A stretch of DNA of 64,000 bases, from contig CAZCQH010000007.1 of NCBI GenBank assembly GCA_964500805.1, positions 62,001 through 126,000 of the forward strand, in the 5' to 3' direction. The position numbers and the translations under genes were made by a program. Shown piece by piece: positions 43,401 to 52,346 of this stretch; position 1 is the first letter of the stretch; the number at the start of each line of letters is the position of its first letter. The notes under the pieces are model-generated. The model ran no database searches and was not told the origin of the DNA. It worked only from the letters and a program-made list of their open reading frames with translations. The stretch is from Ga0077555 sp964500805. Lineage in GTDB: Bacteria; Pseudomonadota; Alphaproteobacteria; Rhizobiales; Hyphomicrobiaceae.

Positions 43401-44201
43401 ATGTCGAAAGACCTCGTGCAGCAGCAGTTCGGTGCCAACGCCGCCAACTACCTGACATCCACCGTGCATGCCAAGGGCGCGAGTCTCGGCCGGCTGGTGG
43501 AGCTGGTGCGCCCGGGCAAGGACTGGATCGCGCTCGATGTGGCGACCGGCGCCGGACATACGGCCGCGGCTTTCGCGCCGCATGTGGCGCGGGTGGTGGC
43601 GAGCGATCTGACGCCTGAGATGCTCGTGCAAGCGCAGAAGCTCGCAACCGAGAAGGGCTTCGCCAACATGGAAACGGCACTTGCCGATGCTGAGAGCATG
43701 CCGTTTCAGGATAACAGCTTCGATCTCGTCACCTGCCGGATCGCGCCGCATCACTTTCCGGACATCTCTCTGTTTCTCTCCGAGGTGCAGCGCGTGTTGA
43801 AGCCGGGCGGTGTGTTCGCGTTGGTCGACAACGTGTCGCCCGATCCCGAGACGACGCCTGGCTTCTCCGAGACCGAGCTGCGCGATGCCGCAATTGCTTA
43901 CAACGCCTTCGAGAAAGTCCGCGATCCCTCGCACGGCCGCGCGCTGCCGACGGCGGAGTGGCTGGAGCTGATCCAAGAAGCGGGACTGACACTGCGCCAT
44001 CGCGAGCATGCGCCGAAGGCCATGGACTTCGCGAGCTGGGTGAAGACCATGAACGTGCCCGGTGAGACGGTGCCGAAGCTTCGTGCAATGCTGGACGAAG
44101 CGTCGCCTGCGCTCCGCTCCTTCCTGAAGCCCGCGGTTGCGGACGGCAAGCTCGGCTTCACGCTGGACGAGCTGATTGCCATTGCGGTGAAGGCGGGATG
44201 A
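43401..44201 (+). CDS. Class I SAM-dependent methyltransferase
   Basis: 266 residues, Methyltransf_11/UbiE-like. Motif I ALDVATGAGHTAAAFA binds SAM; then VVASDLTPEML, MPFQDNSFDLVTCRIAPHHF and VLKPGGVFALVD in the standard order. ATG is preceded by AAGGAG at a spacing of about seven. The substrate is not evident; a small molecule or quinone is possible. Downstream is a convergent SDR gene. Confidence 0.88.
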   Translation: MSKDLVQQQFGANAANYLTSTVHAKGASLGRLVELVRPGKDWIALDVATGAGHTAAAFAPHVARVVASDLTPEMLVQAQKLATEKGFANMETALADAESMPFQDNSFDLVTCRIAPHHFPDISLFLSEVQRVLKPGGVFALVDNVSPDPETTPGFSETELRDAAIAYNAFEKVRDPSHGRALPTAEWLELIQEAGLTLRHREHAPKAMDFASWVKTMNVPGETVPKLRAMLDEASPALRSFLKPAVADGKLGFTLDELIAIAVKAG

Positions 44202-44229
44202 GGCTGGTGCGGCGCCACCCCGCGCACTC

Positions 44230-44979
44230 TCAAAGCGCCTGCCCGCCGTCGACGTTGATCGACTGACCGGTGATCCAAGACGCGAGGTCGCTCGCCAGGA
44301 ACACCGCCAAGTTGGCGACTTCTTCCGGGTGACCCATGCGGCCCCAGGGGATCGAGCGCAGTGTGCCCTCGTAGAGCTTGGGATCTGACGTCTTGCGCTG
44401 ATCCCACACCCCGCCGGGGAACTCGATCGATCCCGGCGAGACCGCGTTGACGCGGATCTTCTTCTTGGAGAGCGTCAGAGCCTGGCTCTGCGTGTAGTTG
44501 TTGATCGCAGCCTTGACGGCGGCGTAGGGGGCGCTGCGCACCGACGCGCCGAGGCCCGAGATCGACGACACGTTGATGATCACGCCCTTGCCGCTCTTTT
44601 CGAGATGCGGAATGGCGGCGTGTGACGCGCGCACCGTCGCCATGACATCGATGTTGATGCCGGCGGCCCAGCCCTGCTCATCGTCCTTGTGGCCGAATCC
44701 CGAGGCGTTGTTGACGAGAATGTCGATGCCGCCGAGAGCTTGCGCCGCTTCACCAACATAACGTGTGACGGCCTGGCCGTCAGCGAGATCGCAAGGAGCG
44801 AAATGCACCTTGTGTCCGAATTTGGCCAGCGCGGCGGCAGCCGTCTTCAACGTCTCGGCGCCACGTGCACAAATCGACACGTCCGCGCCATCGCGCGCCA
44901 GCGCCGTTGCGATCGAATAGCCGATGCCGCGGCTGCCGCCGCAGATGACGGCTTTTTTGCCCTTGAAGTCGAACTGCAT
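44230..44979 (-). CDS. SDR family oxidoreductase
   Basis: 249 residues, classical short-chain dehydrogenase. Cofactor loop GGSRGIGYSIA, structural NNAS, catalytic Ser in INVSSISGLG, Y-A-A-V-K with Tyr and Lys, and the C-terminal SINVDGGQAL. The start at 44979 has AGAGG upstream and gives the typical short N-terminus; the open frame to 45048 adds unrelated sequence. Substrate unknown, possibly a 3-oxoacyl thioester. Next to an Ldh2-type enzyme on the same strand. Confidence 0.9.
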   Translation of the reverse strand: MQFDFKGKKAVICGGSRGIGYSIATALARDGADVSICARGAETLKTAAAALAKFGHKVHFAPCDLADGQAVTRYVGEAAQALGGIDILVNNASGFGHKDDEQGWAAGINIDVMATVRASHAAIPHLEKSGKGVIINVSSISGLGASVRSAPYAAVKAAINNYTQSQALTLSKKKIRVNAVSPGSIEFPGGVWDQRKTSDPKLYEGTLRSIPWGRMGHPEEVANLAVFLASDLASWITGQSINVDGGQAL

Positions 44980-45100
44980 GAGTTGCCTCTTGAGGTGGGT
45001 TGCAAGTGCTTGGTGTGCGTTGCGGCCTTGCATCCGTGCTTGGATCACGCCAAAGATGCACTGCCGCCTCAGCGCCAGGCTGAAGCTGGTACCGTGCTAG

Positions 45101-46177
45101 TTAGATCCCCGCGACGCGTTCAAATTCTTGCTTCGCAAGACCGACCTTCTCCGCCGCGGCAATAATCTCCCCCCACGTCGTCGGATCGACGGGGATGCCC
45201 TCTCTCAGGCGCGTGGCTTTCCACTCGCGCTCAGGCTCGCCGGCGATGCGCACCTTGTCGAAGCCCTCGGCGGGTGGCGCTTTCCGAAGCCAGCCGACGA
45301 ATTCCTTGATCTCGTTCTGGAAGTGATCCGATGTATTGAGCCGCTCGGGATCGAGCACGATCGTCAGCATATTGTTGATCACCTTCTTCTGTCCCTTGTA
45401 GGGCTGGCGGCCGGTGTTGCCTCCAGTCAGCGCGCCGCCAAGCAACTCAGCCATCAATGCGAGACCCGAACCCTTGTGCTCGCCGAAGGGCAGAATTGCG
45501 CCGTGTGGCGGCACCACGCAGTACCTCGGCTCTGTCGTCGGACGACCCTTGTCGTCGATCAGCGTGCCGGGTTCGATCCTCTTTCCCTTGTTGTGGGCGA
45601 CACGCACCTTTCCCTGCGCAATGCGGCTCGTCGCGAAGTCCAGGATGATCGGCTCTTCGCCTTTGCGCGGTAGGCCAATACAGATCGGGTTGGTGCCGAA
45701 CCGGCCATCGCCGCCACCCCAGGTGGCGACAATTGGGCGAGAGACGACGTTGACGAAGTGCAATGAGACGAGCCCGGCATCAACCACCTGCTCGGCCCAG
45801 TGGCCGATCCGGCCGATGTGGTGCGCATTGAAGACGCCCACGGCGCAGAGGCCGTGCTTCTTCGCGCGATCAATGGCGAGCACCATGGAATCGTGTCCGA
45901 TCACCTGGCCGTAGCCGGACTGGCCGTCGAGGCGCAGCAGCGGCCCCGTGTCGAGCACGATCTTCGGCGCCTGATTGACGGCAAGGCCACCCTCCTTGAG
46001 CGAGTCGATGTAGCGCGGGATCATCCCGACCCCGTGCGAGTCGTGACCCTTGAGATTGGCCTCGACCAGGTTGGTGGCGACGAGCCTGGCTTCGCGAGCG
46101 TTGGAGCCTCCCTTGATCACAATGGTCTCGGTGGCAGCAGTCAGCTTTTCCGCGCCGATGATGATGTCGTTCTGCAT
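45101..46177 (-). CDS. Malate/L-lactate dehydrogenase family (Ldh_2) oxidoreductase
   Basis: 358 residues. NAD(P)-dependent enzymes reducing 2-oxo acids or imines (malate, sulfolactate, ureidoglycolate, delta-1-piperideine-2-carboxylate). Motifs: NLKGHDSHGVGMIPRY with the catalytic His, GFNAHHIGRIGHW-like VFNAHHIGRIGHWAEQV, and GGGDGRFGTNPICIGLPR. ATG at 46177; the longer frame runs into the neighbouring flavoprotein gene. The gene lies 121 bp upstream of the SDR gene, so the two may be co-transcribed. Confidence 0.9.
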   Translation of the reverse strand: MQNDIIIGAEKLTAATETIVIKGGSNAREARLVATNLVEANLKGHDSHGVGMIPRYIDSLKEGGLAVNQAPKIVLDTGPLLRLDGQSGYGQVIGHDSMVLAIDRAKKHGLCAVGVFNAHHIGRIGHWAEQVVDAGLVSLHFVNVVSRPIVATWGGGDGRFGTNPICIGLPRKGEEPIILDFATSRIAQGKVRVAHNKGKRIEPGTLIDDKGRPTTEPRYCVVPPHGAILPFGEHKGSGLALMAELLGGALTGGNTGRQPYKGQKKVINNMLTIVLDPERLNTSDHFQNEIKEFVGWLRKAPPAEGFDKVRIAGEPEREWKATRLREGIPVDPTTWGEIIAAAEKVGLAKQEFERVAGI

Positions 46178-46339
46178 GGGGGTCCGTTCTGCTGCGCCAA
46201 TTGATCTCGGCGTGAAGGCCGATGCACGTCTGGAGCCGTGCTCGGCGGCACCCTTGCACAGGCGTGAAGCGCCCTCAAGCGGGCCGGCAACCAGCGCGGT
46301 CGGGGCGCGACCGCGCACCATGACGGAGCCGCGTCGCGC

Positions 46340-47578
46340 TCAGGCTCCGCGCTGCTCGAGAAAGCGAAGCACACCGAGGGCAGCCGCGCGGCCGGTCGCC
46401 ATGGCAGCCTGCAGCAGATAGCCGCCGGTCGGCGCGTCCCAGTCCAGCATCTCGCCGGCGACGAAGACGCCAGGCAATCGGCGGAGCATGAAATGCTCGT
46501 CGACCTCGGCTGCTGCGATGCCGCCCACGGTCGAAATGGCGCGATCGATTGGCGCAAGACCGGTGACGGTGAAGGGCAGCTCTTTGATCAACGCTGCGAG
46601 ATGGACCGGCTCGCCCGGCAATACACCCTTGATGGCCTCGCGCAGCAGCGTGATTTCCAGTGGCGACAGGGACAGCGCCTTGCGCAGCCAGGTACTGACT
46701 GAGCTCTTGCCGCGCGGCTTGGCCAGGCGACGCGCGAGATCCTCAGCGCTCATGTCGGGTCGCAGATCGAATACGATGCTGGTTCTGCTCTGCTTGTTGA
46801 GCGCCGTCCGCAGCGCGCGCGACAACGCGTAGACCGCGTTGCCTTCCAAACCAGTCGCCGTCACCAGCGCTTCGCCGCGCACACGCGTGCCATTGCAGGT
46901 GAGCGCGATACGCTTCAACGGTGTTCCGGCAAACTTCGCTTTGATGTGCCCGGACCAAGGTATCTGCACGCCGCAATTGGCAGCTTGCAGCGGCGCAACT
47001 GATATTCCGGCGGCCTGCAGCGTCTCGCACCAGATGCCGTCGGAGCCAAGTCGCGCCCAGCTACCGCCACCGAGCGCCAGAACGATGGCATCGGCGCGAA
47101 CGACGTCTGTGCGGCCCTCGCCGTCGATGAAGGTGGGGCTGCCAGTGTGTGAGAAACCGGTCCAGCGATGCTTGAGGCGCACCGCAACCCCACGCTGGTC
47201 GAGCCGCTGGAGCCAGGCGCGCAACAGCGGCGAGGCCTTCATAGCTTTGGGAAACACGCGTCCGCTTGAGCCAATGAACGTCTCCTGTCCGAGCGCGTGC
47301 GCGAAGGCGATCATTGCTGCAGGCGGGAATGCGAGGATGGCCGGCTCGAGCCATTTGCGCTCGGGACCGTATCGGGAGAGAAAAGTATCGAGCGGCTCGC
47401 TGTGCGTGAGATTGAGCCCGCCACGACCGGCCATCAGAAACTTGCGTCCGAGACTCGGCATGCGGTCGCCGATTGTGGTTCGGCAACCGGCTTCTGATAT
47501 CACATCGGCAGCCATCAGCCCCGCTGGCCCTCCGCCGACGATCACAACGTGCGTGGCTCTATCGAGAGTTGGTGGCAT
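46340..47578 (-). CDS. TIGR03862/HI0933-type NAD(P)/FAD-dependent oxidoreductase
   Basis: 412 residues. Flavoprotein of the BaiN/YhiN (HI0933) group, TIGR03862 branch. The N-terminal FAD-binding VVIVGGGPAGLMAADVI is followed by GRKFLMAGRGGLNLTHS, a hallmark of the family, and ends with the second flavin-contact block GVFVAGEMLDWDAPTGGYLLQAAMATGRAA. Function is not established in most bacteria. ATG at 47578. Independent of the glyoxalase gene upstream (about 95 bp). Confidence 0.87.
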   Translation of the reverse strand: MPPTLDRATHVVIVGGGPAGLMAADVISEAGCRTTIGDRMPSLGRKFLMAGRGGLNLTHSEPLDTFLSRYGPERKWLEPAILAFPPAAMIAFAHALGQETFIGSSGRVFPKAMKASPLLRAWLQRLDQRGVAVRLKHRWTGFSHTGSPTFIDGEGRTDVVRADAIVLALGGGSWARLGSDGIWCETLQAAGISVAPLQAANCGVQIPWSGHIKAKFAGTPLKRIALTCNGTRVRGEALVTATGLEGNAVYALSRALRTALNKQSRTSIVFDLRPDMSAEDLARRLAKPRGKSSVSTWLRKALSLSPLEITLLREAIKGVLPGEPVHLAALIKELPFTVTGLAPIDRAISTVGGIAAAEVDEHFMLRRLPGVFVAGEMLDWDAPTGGYLLQAAMATGRAAALGVLRFLEQRGA

Positions 47579-47673
47579 CGGATCTGCGATCGGCGCGTCG
47601 GTGAAAATGCGACGCGCGCATCAGCCAATGATGCGCGCGCATGACGACGGCGGGTATTTCAGAGCAGCCTCAC

Positions 47674-48114
47674 TCACCAAACACCCGTATTCGGCATCGA
47701 GGCCCAGGGCTCGGCCTTGGGCTTCGCGTCTCCCTTCTGCAACAGCTCGATCGAGATGTTGTCAGGCGTCCTGATGAAGGCCATGCGGCCATCGCGCGGC
47801 GGACGGTTGATGGTCACACCCTGCTTCATAAGTCGGTCGCACAGCGCGTAGATGTCGTCGACCTCGTAGGCAAGATGGCCGAAGTTCCGGCCGCCCGAGT
47901 AGGCCTCGGGATCCCAATTGTAGGTGAGCTCGACCAACGGCGCGCGAGCGGACGCACCCGACGCCTCGTCTTCATTGGCAGCCAGGAACACCAGGGTGAA
48001 GCGACCTGCCTCATTGGTGACCCGGCGAACCTCTTTCATGCCCATCTTGTTGCAGAAGAAGTCGAGGCTCTGGTCCAGATTGGTGACGCGGATCATTGTG
48101 TGCAAATAGCGCAT
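47674..48114 (-). CDS. gloA: Lactoylglutathione lyase (glyoxalase I)
   Basis: 146 residues. Isomerises the methylglyoxal-glutathione hemithioacetal to S-lactoylglutathione. All four metal ligands are visible: H5 in MRYLH, E62 in LVELTYN, H80 in NFGHLAYEV, E123 in ISIELLQ. The ATG at 48114 puts His at position 5 as in E. coli GloA and decides the start over 48162. Cytoplasmic. Stands alone. Confidence 0.93.
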   Translation of the reverse strand: MRYLHTMIRVTNLDQSLDFFCNKMGMKEVRRVTNEAGRFTLVFLAANEDEASGASARAPLVELTYNWDPEAYSGGRNFGHLAYEVDDIYALCDRLMKQGVTINRPPRDGRMAFIRTPDNISIELLQKGDAKPKAEPWASMPNTGVW

Positions 48115-48759
48115 CGGCGGCTCTCTCGGTGAGGTTCGCGTTTCGGGAACGGCTAACTGCAAGAAATACTATGCGTTCCGGAGGCGCAATGGCTCTGTCC
48201 GAGGACTTGGACTGCCGTCGCGCATGCAAGATCCGGTCATTTCAGCGTTCAGTTAAGGGACACCTGCCGGTTCATGCGGTTCAATGGCGCACTCTGGGGA
48301 TGGCTTGTGCACAGCTCATCATGATCATTGTTCAATTGCCATGAGGCCGCTTGTGCGAATGCCGAATCACTCAAGTGATTCTGGGGTCAAACCGCTGAAT
48401 GTCAGTGCAGGGATCGCAATCCACAGGCGCAGATTTCACTGTCTGTGCGTGACCGGAGAACATCAATCGCCAAAATCGATGGGACTCATAATAAATCAAC
48501 GCAATCAATATTTTGCTGTTGATCAAGTGATCAGAATCGGAAGCCGCGCTCGAAGATATCAAGAGCCGGTGTGCTGTCCGGGTTTGACTGTGTGGCAACG
48601 CCGTGCGTATGGTCGGCCTCGTTAACGCATCGCCCGGAGCGAGGGGGCAATCTGGCTTCTGGCGATGCGGCTAGTGAGCGATAAGGGATGCCGATTAGGT
48701 TAGGTGAGCTAGGCGTCCTTCGCTTGATCGTGAACAATGTAATGTAAGCGGGGTTGAAT
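48115..48759. other. Intergenic region with one 18-bp palindrome
   Basis: 645 bp, more A/T-rich than its surroundings, containing the promoters of gloA and of the cold-shock gene. A near-perfect palindrome GAATCACTCAAGTGATTC lies at 48364-48381 (8-bp arms, 2-nt centre), possibly an operator. No protein-like frame. Confidence 0.4.
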
Positions 48760-49365
48760 ATGGGGGATTCCTCTAAGTCGAATCCGGACTTCCTTGGCCG
48801 GTTGGAGCCGCTGGGAGACCTGCGGAAGTCCGATGAGACGGCTGGGCTCGAGGTCTTCGAGATTGCTGGCTCAATCAAGTGGTTCGATGCCTCCAAAGGA
48901 TACGGGTTCATCGTCCCTGACAATGGGCTTCCCGACGTGCTATTGCACGTGACCTGCCTCCGGGCAGGCGGCTATCAGACGGCCTATGAGGGTGCCCGGG
49001 TGCACGCTCAGGTCCTCAAGCGGCCAAAGGGCATGCAGGCCTTCCGAATCCTGAGCATGGATGAGAGCACGGCCATTCATCCCTCGCAACTGCCCCAGCG
49101 CACCCACGTGGTGGTAGAGGCGGAAAGCGACTGGGAGCGTGCCATGGTTAAGTGGTTCAACCGGGTGCGGGGGTTTGGCTTCCTCACTCGTGGCGAGGGC
49201 ACGCCGGATGTATTCGTGCATATGGAGACGTTGCGCCGGTTCGGCTTCACCGAGCTGCGCCCTGGCCAGATCGTTCAAGTCCGCTGGGGCATGGGCGTTA
49301 AGGGGTGCATGGCGGCCGAGCTTCGTCCAGACGGTGTGCCGAGTGGTCTTCCGTCCTCTCACTGA
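48760..49365 (+). CDS. Cold-shock protein with two CSD domains
   Basis: 201 residues. Two cold-shock domains in tandem, the alphaproteobacterial arrangement. Domain 1 (about 36-100) has KWFDASKGYGFIVPDN (RNP1) and DVLLHVT (RNP2); domain 2 (about 128-190) has KWFNRVRGFGFLTRGE and DVFVHME. Binds single-stranded nucleic acid, RNA-chaperone role. ATG at 48760; an in-frame TTG lies six nucleotides earlier. Followed after 22 bp by a DUF192 gene, so likely co-transcribed. Confidence 0.93.
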   Translation: MGDSSKSNPDFLGRLEPLGDLRKSDETAGLEVFEIAGSIKWFDASKGYGFIVPDNGLPDVLLHVTCLRAGGYQTAYEGARVHAQVLKRPKGMQAFRILSMDESTAIHPSQLPQRTHVVVEAESDWERAMVKWFNRVRGFGFLTRGEGTPDVFVHMETLRRFGFTELRPGQIVQVRWGMGVKGCMAAELRPDGVPSGLPSSH

Positions 49366-49387
49366 TCGGCTGTTGAGGAATTCGACC

Positions 49388-49867
49388 ATGGGTTTCCGCA
49401 GGGCTGCGCTGAGCGCGGCCCTGTTGCCGTTTTTGTTGGCTCTGATGCTCACCCCGACAATGGTGTTGGCTCAACCAGCGATGCGGCATGACATGTTGAA
49501 AATTGTAACCTCATCGGGCGAGCACACTTTCAAGGTCGAGATTGCCGAAACGGACGAGCAGAAAGCCCGCGGGCTCATGTTTCGCCGCAGTCTTGCCGAC
49601 GATGCCGGCATGCTTTTTCCTTATTCAACCGATCAAGAGATCACGATGTGGATGAGGAACACTTACATTTCGCTCGACATGGTTTTCATTAGGTCGGACG
49701 GAATCGTACACAGGATCGCCAAGGGAACTGAGCCCTTTTCGGAAGCAGTTATTGCTTCGAACGGGGCCGTTCGCGCTGTTCTTGAGATCAGGGCTGGGAT
49801 CGCGGACAAGATCGGCCTGAAGCCGGGCGACAAGATCGTCTTTCCGCTTTTCGGGGCGGCAAAGTGA
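49388..49867 (+). CDS. DUF192 family secreted protein
   Basis: 159 residues with a signal peptide (MGFRRAALSAALLPFLLALML...LAQPA, cleavage near residue 29). DUF192 core: KVEIAETDEQKARGLMFRRSLADDAGMLF, MWMRNTYISLDMVFI, VRAVLEIRAGIADKIGLKPGDKI. Function is unknown; the fold is a small beta-barrel, periplasmic here. The standard neighbour downstream of the dual cold-shock gene in alphaproteobacteria. tRNA-Pro follows. Confidence 0.9.
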   Translation: MGFRRAALSAALLPFLLALMLTPTMVLAQPAMRHDMLKIVTSSGEHTFKVEIAETDEQKARGLMFRRSLADDAGMLFPYSTDQEITMWMRNTYISLDMVFIRSDGIVHRIAKGTEPFSEAVIASNGAVRAVLEIRAGIADKIGLKPGDKIVFPLFGAAK

Positions 49868-49956
49868 TCCAAAACAAGTCAGGCGATTGCTTTGGAGCCG
49901 TCTCAAACGCTTGACGGCACGCGGCGAAATCGGCACATGCTCTGTCGATCGATAGG

Positions 49957-50034
<78 letters not shown>

Positions 50035-50074
50035 CGATTCCGGTGAGCCAAGCCGGTAAACACCAGAGGACCCC

Positions 50075-50380
50075 ATGACCGCACGCATCTACCGCCCGGC
50101 GAAGACGGCAATGCAATCCGGGCAGGCCAGAACCAAGCAGTGGGTGCTGGAGCACGAGCCGGCGGCTCCGCGCGTGGTTGATCCGCTGATGGGGTGGACA
50201 GGTTCGACCGACACGCGCGCTCAGGTGACCTTGAGCTTCGATACTCTGGAGGAGGCGACGGCCTATGCTGAGAAGCATGGGCTCGCATATCGCGTCGAGA
50301 GCCCGAGCCCGCGGAAGCCCGTGCGCAAGTCTTACTCCGACAATTTCCGTTTCGGCCGCATCGGATCCTGGACGCACTGA
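50075..50380 (+). CDS. ETC complex I subunit (NDUFS4/AQDQ-like)
   Basis: 101 residues. Homologue of the NDUFS4 accessory subunit of NADH:ubiquinone oxidoreductase, found in alphaproteobacteria and mitochondria; binds at the peripheral arm. Features: ARIYRPAKTAMQSGQARTKQWVLE, the central MGWTGSTDT, FDTLEEATAYAEKHGLAY, and the C-terminal KSYSDNFRFGRIGSWTH. ATG with AGAGGA upstream. It sits between tRNA-Pro and tRNA-Arg. Confidence 0.92.
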   Translation: MTARIYRPAKTAMQSGQARTKQWVLEHEPAAPRVVDPLMGWTGSTDTRAQVTLSFDTLEEATAYAEKHGLAYRVESPSPRKPVRKSYSDNFRFGRIGSWTH

Positions 50381-50491
50381 TGCTGATGGTCGGACCGAAA
50401 GTCGGCGCCGGCTCCAGCCCGGTCTGAACTTGGCGCCCGAAGCGCCTATCAGTCTGGCGGCCATACTTCGATATGTTAGGCTGTTGTGATC

Positions 50492-50568
50492 GGTCCCGTA
50501 GCTCAGTTGGATAGAGCATCTGCCTTCTAAGCAGAGGGTCGCAGGTTCGAATCCTGCCGGGATCGCCA
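50492..50568 (+). tRNA. tRNA-Arg (anticodon TCT)
   Basis: 77 nt including encoded CCA. Acceptor GGTCCCG/CGGGATC with one G-T pair, anticodon stem TCTGC/GCAGA around loop CTTCTAA (anticodon TCT), T-arm with GGTTCGAATCC. Confidence 0.97.
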
Positions 50569-50592
50569 GCGTATTCACCGGAGGCGCGAGAC

Positions 50593-51189
50593 ATGCACAA
50601 CAGCGGCGCGATCACGTGGTACGCCATCGCCGTTACTCAGGTGGAACCGCCGCCAGCATGCGCTGCCTTTGTCGCGCCTTTGCGCATCGGCTCAGGGTGG
50701 CAGGTCGAGCTCAGCGGGCGAGATCAGCGCAACTGGGATCGGCTGGCCCAAGACCTGCTCCGGATCTCTCCCGAGCGTGATGCATATCTGCTCTCGAATG
50801 GTGATGCGGAAGCTCTGCCGTTTCGCGCCTTGCTGATCGAGAATGGAACAATGGCCGGGGCGCTGCTGGTCGCAGCTAGCCCCTTGGTGATACCCCCGGA
50901 AGGACGAGATTGGCTGGGCGCGCGGCTCGGCACGGTCCTTGATGCCGGTGAGCGGTTCAGACTTCTTGACGGCCGACCCGGCGGCGCGATGACGCCGCGC
51001 GGTGCCATTGTTTGTTTCTGCTGCCATGTGGGTGCGAACGCCATCATCGAAGCGATCGATGCGGGCCATCGTGACATTGGGAAAATCGGTGCGGCGACGC
51101 GCGCTGGCACCAACTGCGGCCGGTGTCATTCCGACATCGCCAGCTTGCTTGCCCAGCGATCTGCCGACACTCGACAAATGAGCGGCTGA
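50593..51189 (+). pseudogene. C-terminal remnant of assimilatory nitrate reductase-like protein, BFD [2Fe-2S] domain
   Basis: 198 residues. The last domain is BFD-like [2Fe-2S] binding: four cysteines in CFCCHVG and GTNCGRC; the segment before it (ITWYAIAVTQVEPPP, LLDGRPGG) resembles the C-terminal part of NasA-type assimilatory nitrate reductases just before that domain. The [4Fe-4S] and molybdopterin domains, which make up the enzyme's bulk, are missing. ATG has GGAGG upstream, so a stand-alone protein could still be made. It lies only 24 bp after tRNA-Arg, a common recombination point. A deletion remnant is the likeliest reading; a genuine small ferredoxin is the alternative. Confidence 0.6.
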
Positions 51190-51961
51190 GCGCCGCTAGC
51201 GCCACAGCACTCAACCAGAACGCCGCCGGCGGGTCGTGCTCAGGACACGAGTGCCAACTCCCGCTGTCACGCAGCGTCGAAGGAGAAATGGCTGTCGTCG
51301 AGCTGCCAGGACACGAGTGGAATGCTGGCCTGAACGGGTTGATTACATCTGTTGTCGGCTCGATCACGTCCAGCTTGCGACTGCTGCTACTCCCATGCTG
51401 CATATTTGGATGGCGGTCAGATGATGCGTCGTGAGCCATCCGCGGCTGGCGGCCGTCTCGTTTTGGAACAGATCGTGTCCACGCGGGCGTCTTGTTGCGC
51501 CGCGGCAGCCCGCCGAAGTTCGAATGTTTAGCGCTCGGTGATCTGCAGCAGGTGCGGCGGTGCACGATTGAGCGATCTGGCTTCTGAGCGACGGCGATCG
51601 CGCTGAAAAGCATCACGAGGGCACGCAGCGCTCATTCGCGATAGGCGATCCGTGTCGTCCGCGACGATATTCATTGAGATCCGAACCATGCCAGCAGTCA
51701 CGCACGCGCGACACAACACATGTTCACAAGTTGCGCGATGCATCGAACTCGCACGCTTGCAATAGCGCATGCGCTTATCCAAACGCGTGGCGTCGAACGG
51801 TTCTCTAGCGCCCCATGAGCGTCGCCAGAGCTGGCAAAGAGTTAGTTCAAGAAATCCTTTTGATCAGAGAGCGGTAGGCCAGTTCGGAAATCCAATCTCT
51901 GAAAGTCGAAGGGCCGCTCGATGGAGCGGCCCTTCGAATGTCGTCAGAGGCGACCAAGAGC
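51190..51961. other. Intergenic region, no supported gene
   Basis: 772 bp. Several overlapping open frames exist but none has family resemblance or good codon use. A 13-bp direct repeat (CAGGACACGAGTG at 51241 and 51307) is the only repeat noted. A terminator hairpin for the next gene is at its right end. Confidence 0.4.
51906..51937. terminator. 14-bp perfect hairpin terminator
   Basis: TCGAAGGGCCGCTC / GAGCGGCCCTTCGA with a 4-nt loop, 25 bp past the stop of the minus-strand basic-protein gene. A long U-run is absent, so terminator function is likely but not certain. Confidence 0.6.
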
Positions 51962-52138
51962 TCAGCGCTTGCGCGCTTTCGCTGCGCGCTTCTTGCCGGC
52001 CACTTTCTTGACGCGGCGGCGAGCTGCGAGTGTGTTGCCGCGCAGTGCAGTCGCTTTCTTGCGAGGCGCTGCGCGCTTCGTCTTCTTCTTGCGCTTCTCA
52101 ACATTGCGCGCTGAGCGCGCTCCACGTGCTGCGGCCAT
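51962..52138 (-). CDS. Small lysine/arginine-rich, histone H1-like protein (58 aa)
   Basis: 58 residues, almost half Lys or Arg, with alanine as the main other residue: it begins MAAARGARSARNVEKRKKK, continues APRKKATALRGNTLAARRRVKKVAGKK and ends in AKARKR. It resembles histone H1-like or nucleoid/RNA-binding tails. The ATG is preceded by GAGGAG six nucleotides upstream and the gene ends shortly before a perfect hairpin, which together support a real gene. Function is not known; a DNA- or RNA-condensing role is inference. Confidence 0.75.
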   Translation of the reverse strand: MAAARGARSARNVEKRKKKTKRAAPRKKATALRGNTLAARRRVKKVAGKKRAAKARKR

Positions 52139-52346
52139 GACATCACTCCTCTGCTTGCCGTTGCACTCACAGCAGCACTAATTCTTTTTTGGTTAATGCA
52201 CAAGCAAAAGCATCACGCTGTTGTCCACAACACGAACACGCGACGACGCATCGAGAGTGCAATCTCTGTCTCGATTGCAGACCGACGCGAGACAACTATT
52301 GTCACTGCATGTCGCGAGTGCGAGTGCCGCGCGTGGGTGATCGCGA

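Noticed and set aside
42915..44009. 364-codon minus-strand frame across the thioesterase and methyltransferase genes
   Set aside because: Covers two recognisable plus-strand genes and has no domain of its own.
51241..51319. 13-bp direct repeat CAGGACACGAGTG in the same gap
   Set aside because: Only two copies 66 bp apart with no target-site or attachment-site context; likely chance or a trivial duplication.
51044..51616. 190-codon minus-strand frame in the gene-poor gap after the nitrate reductase remnant
   Set aside because: No family resemblance, poor start context, and overlaps the BFD domain coding region; treated as non-coding.
52211..52219. DnaA-box-like TTGTCCACA
   Set aside because: Single site with one mismatch and no cluster; not enough to call an origin.
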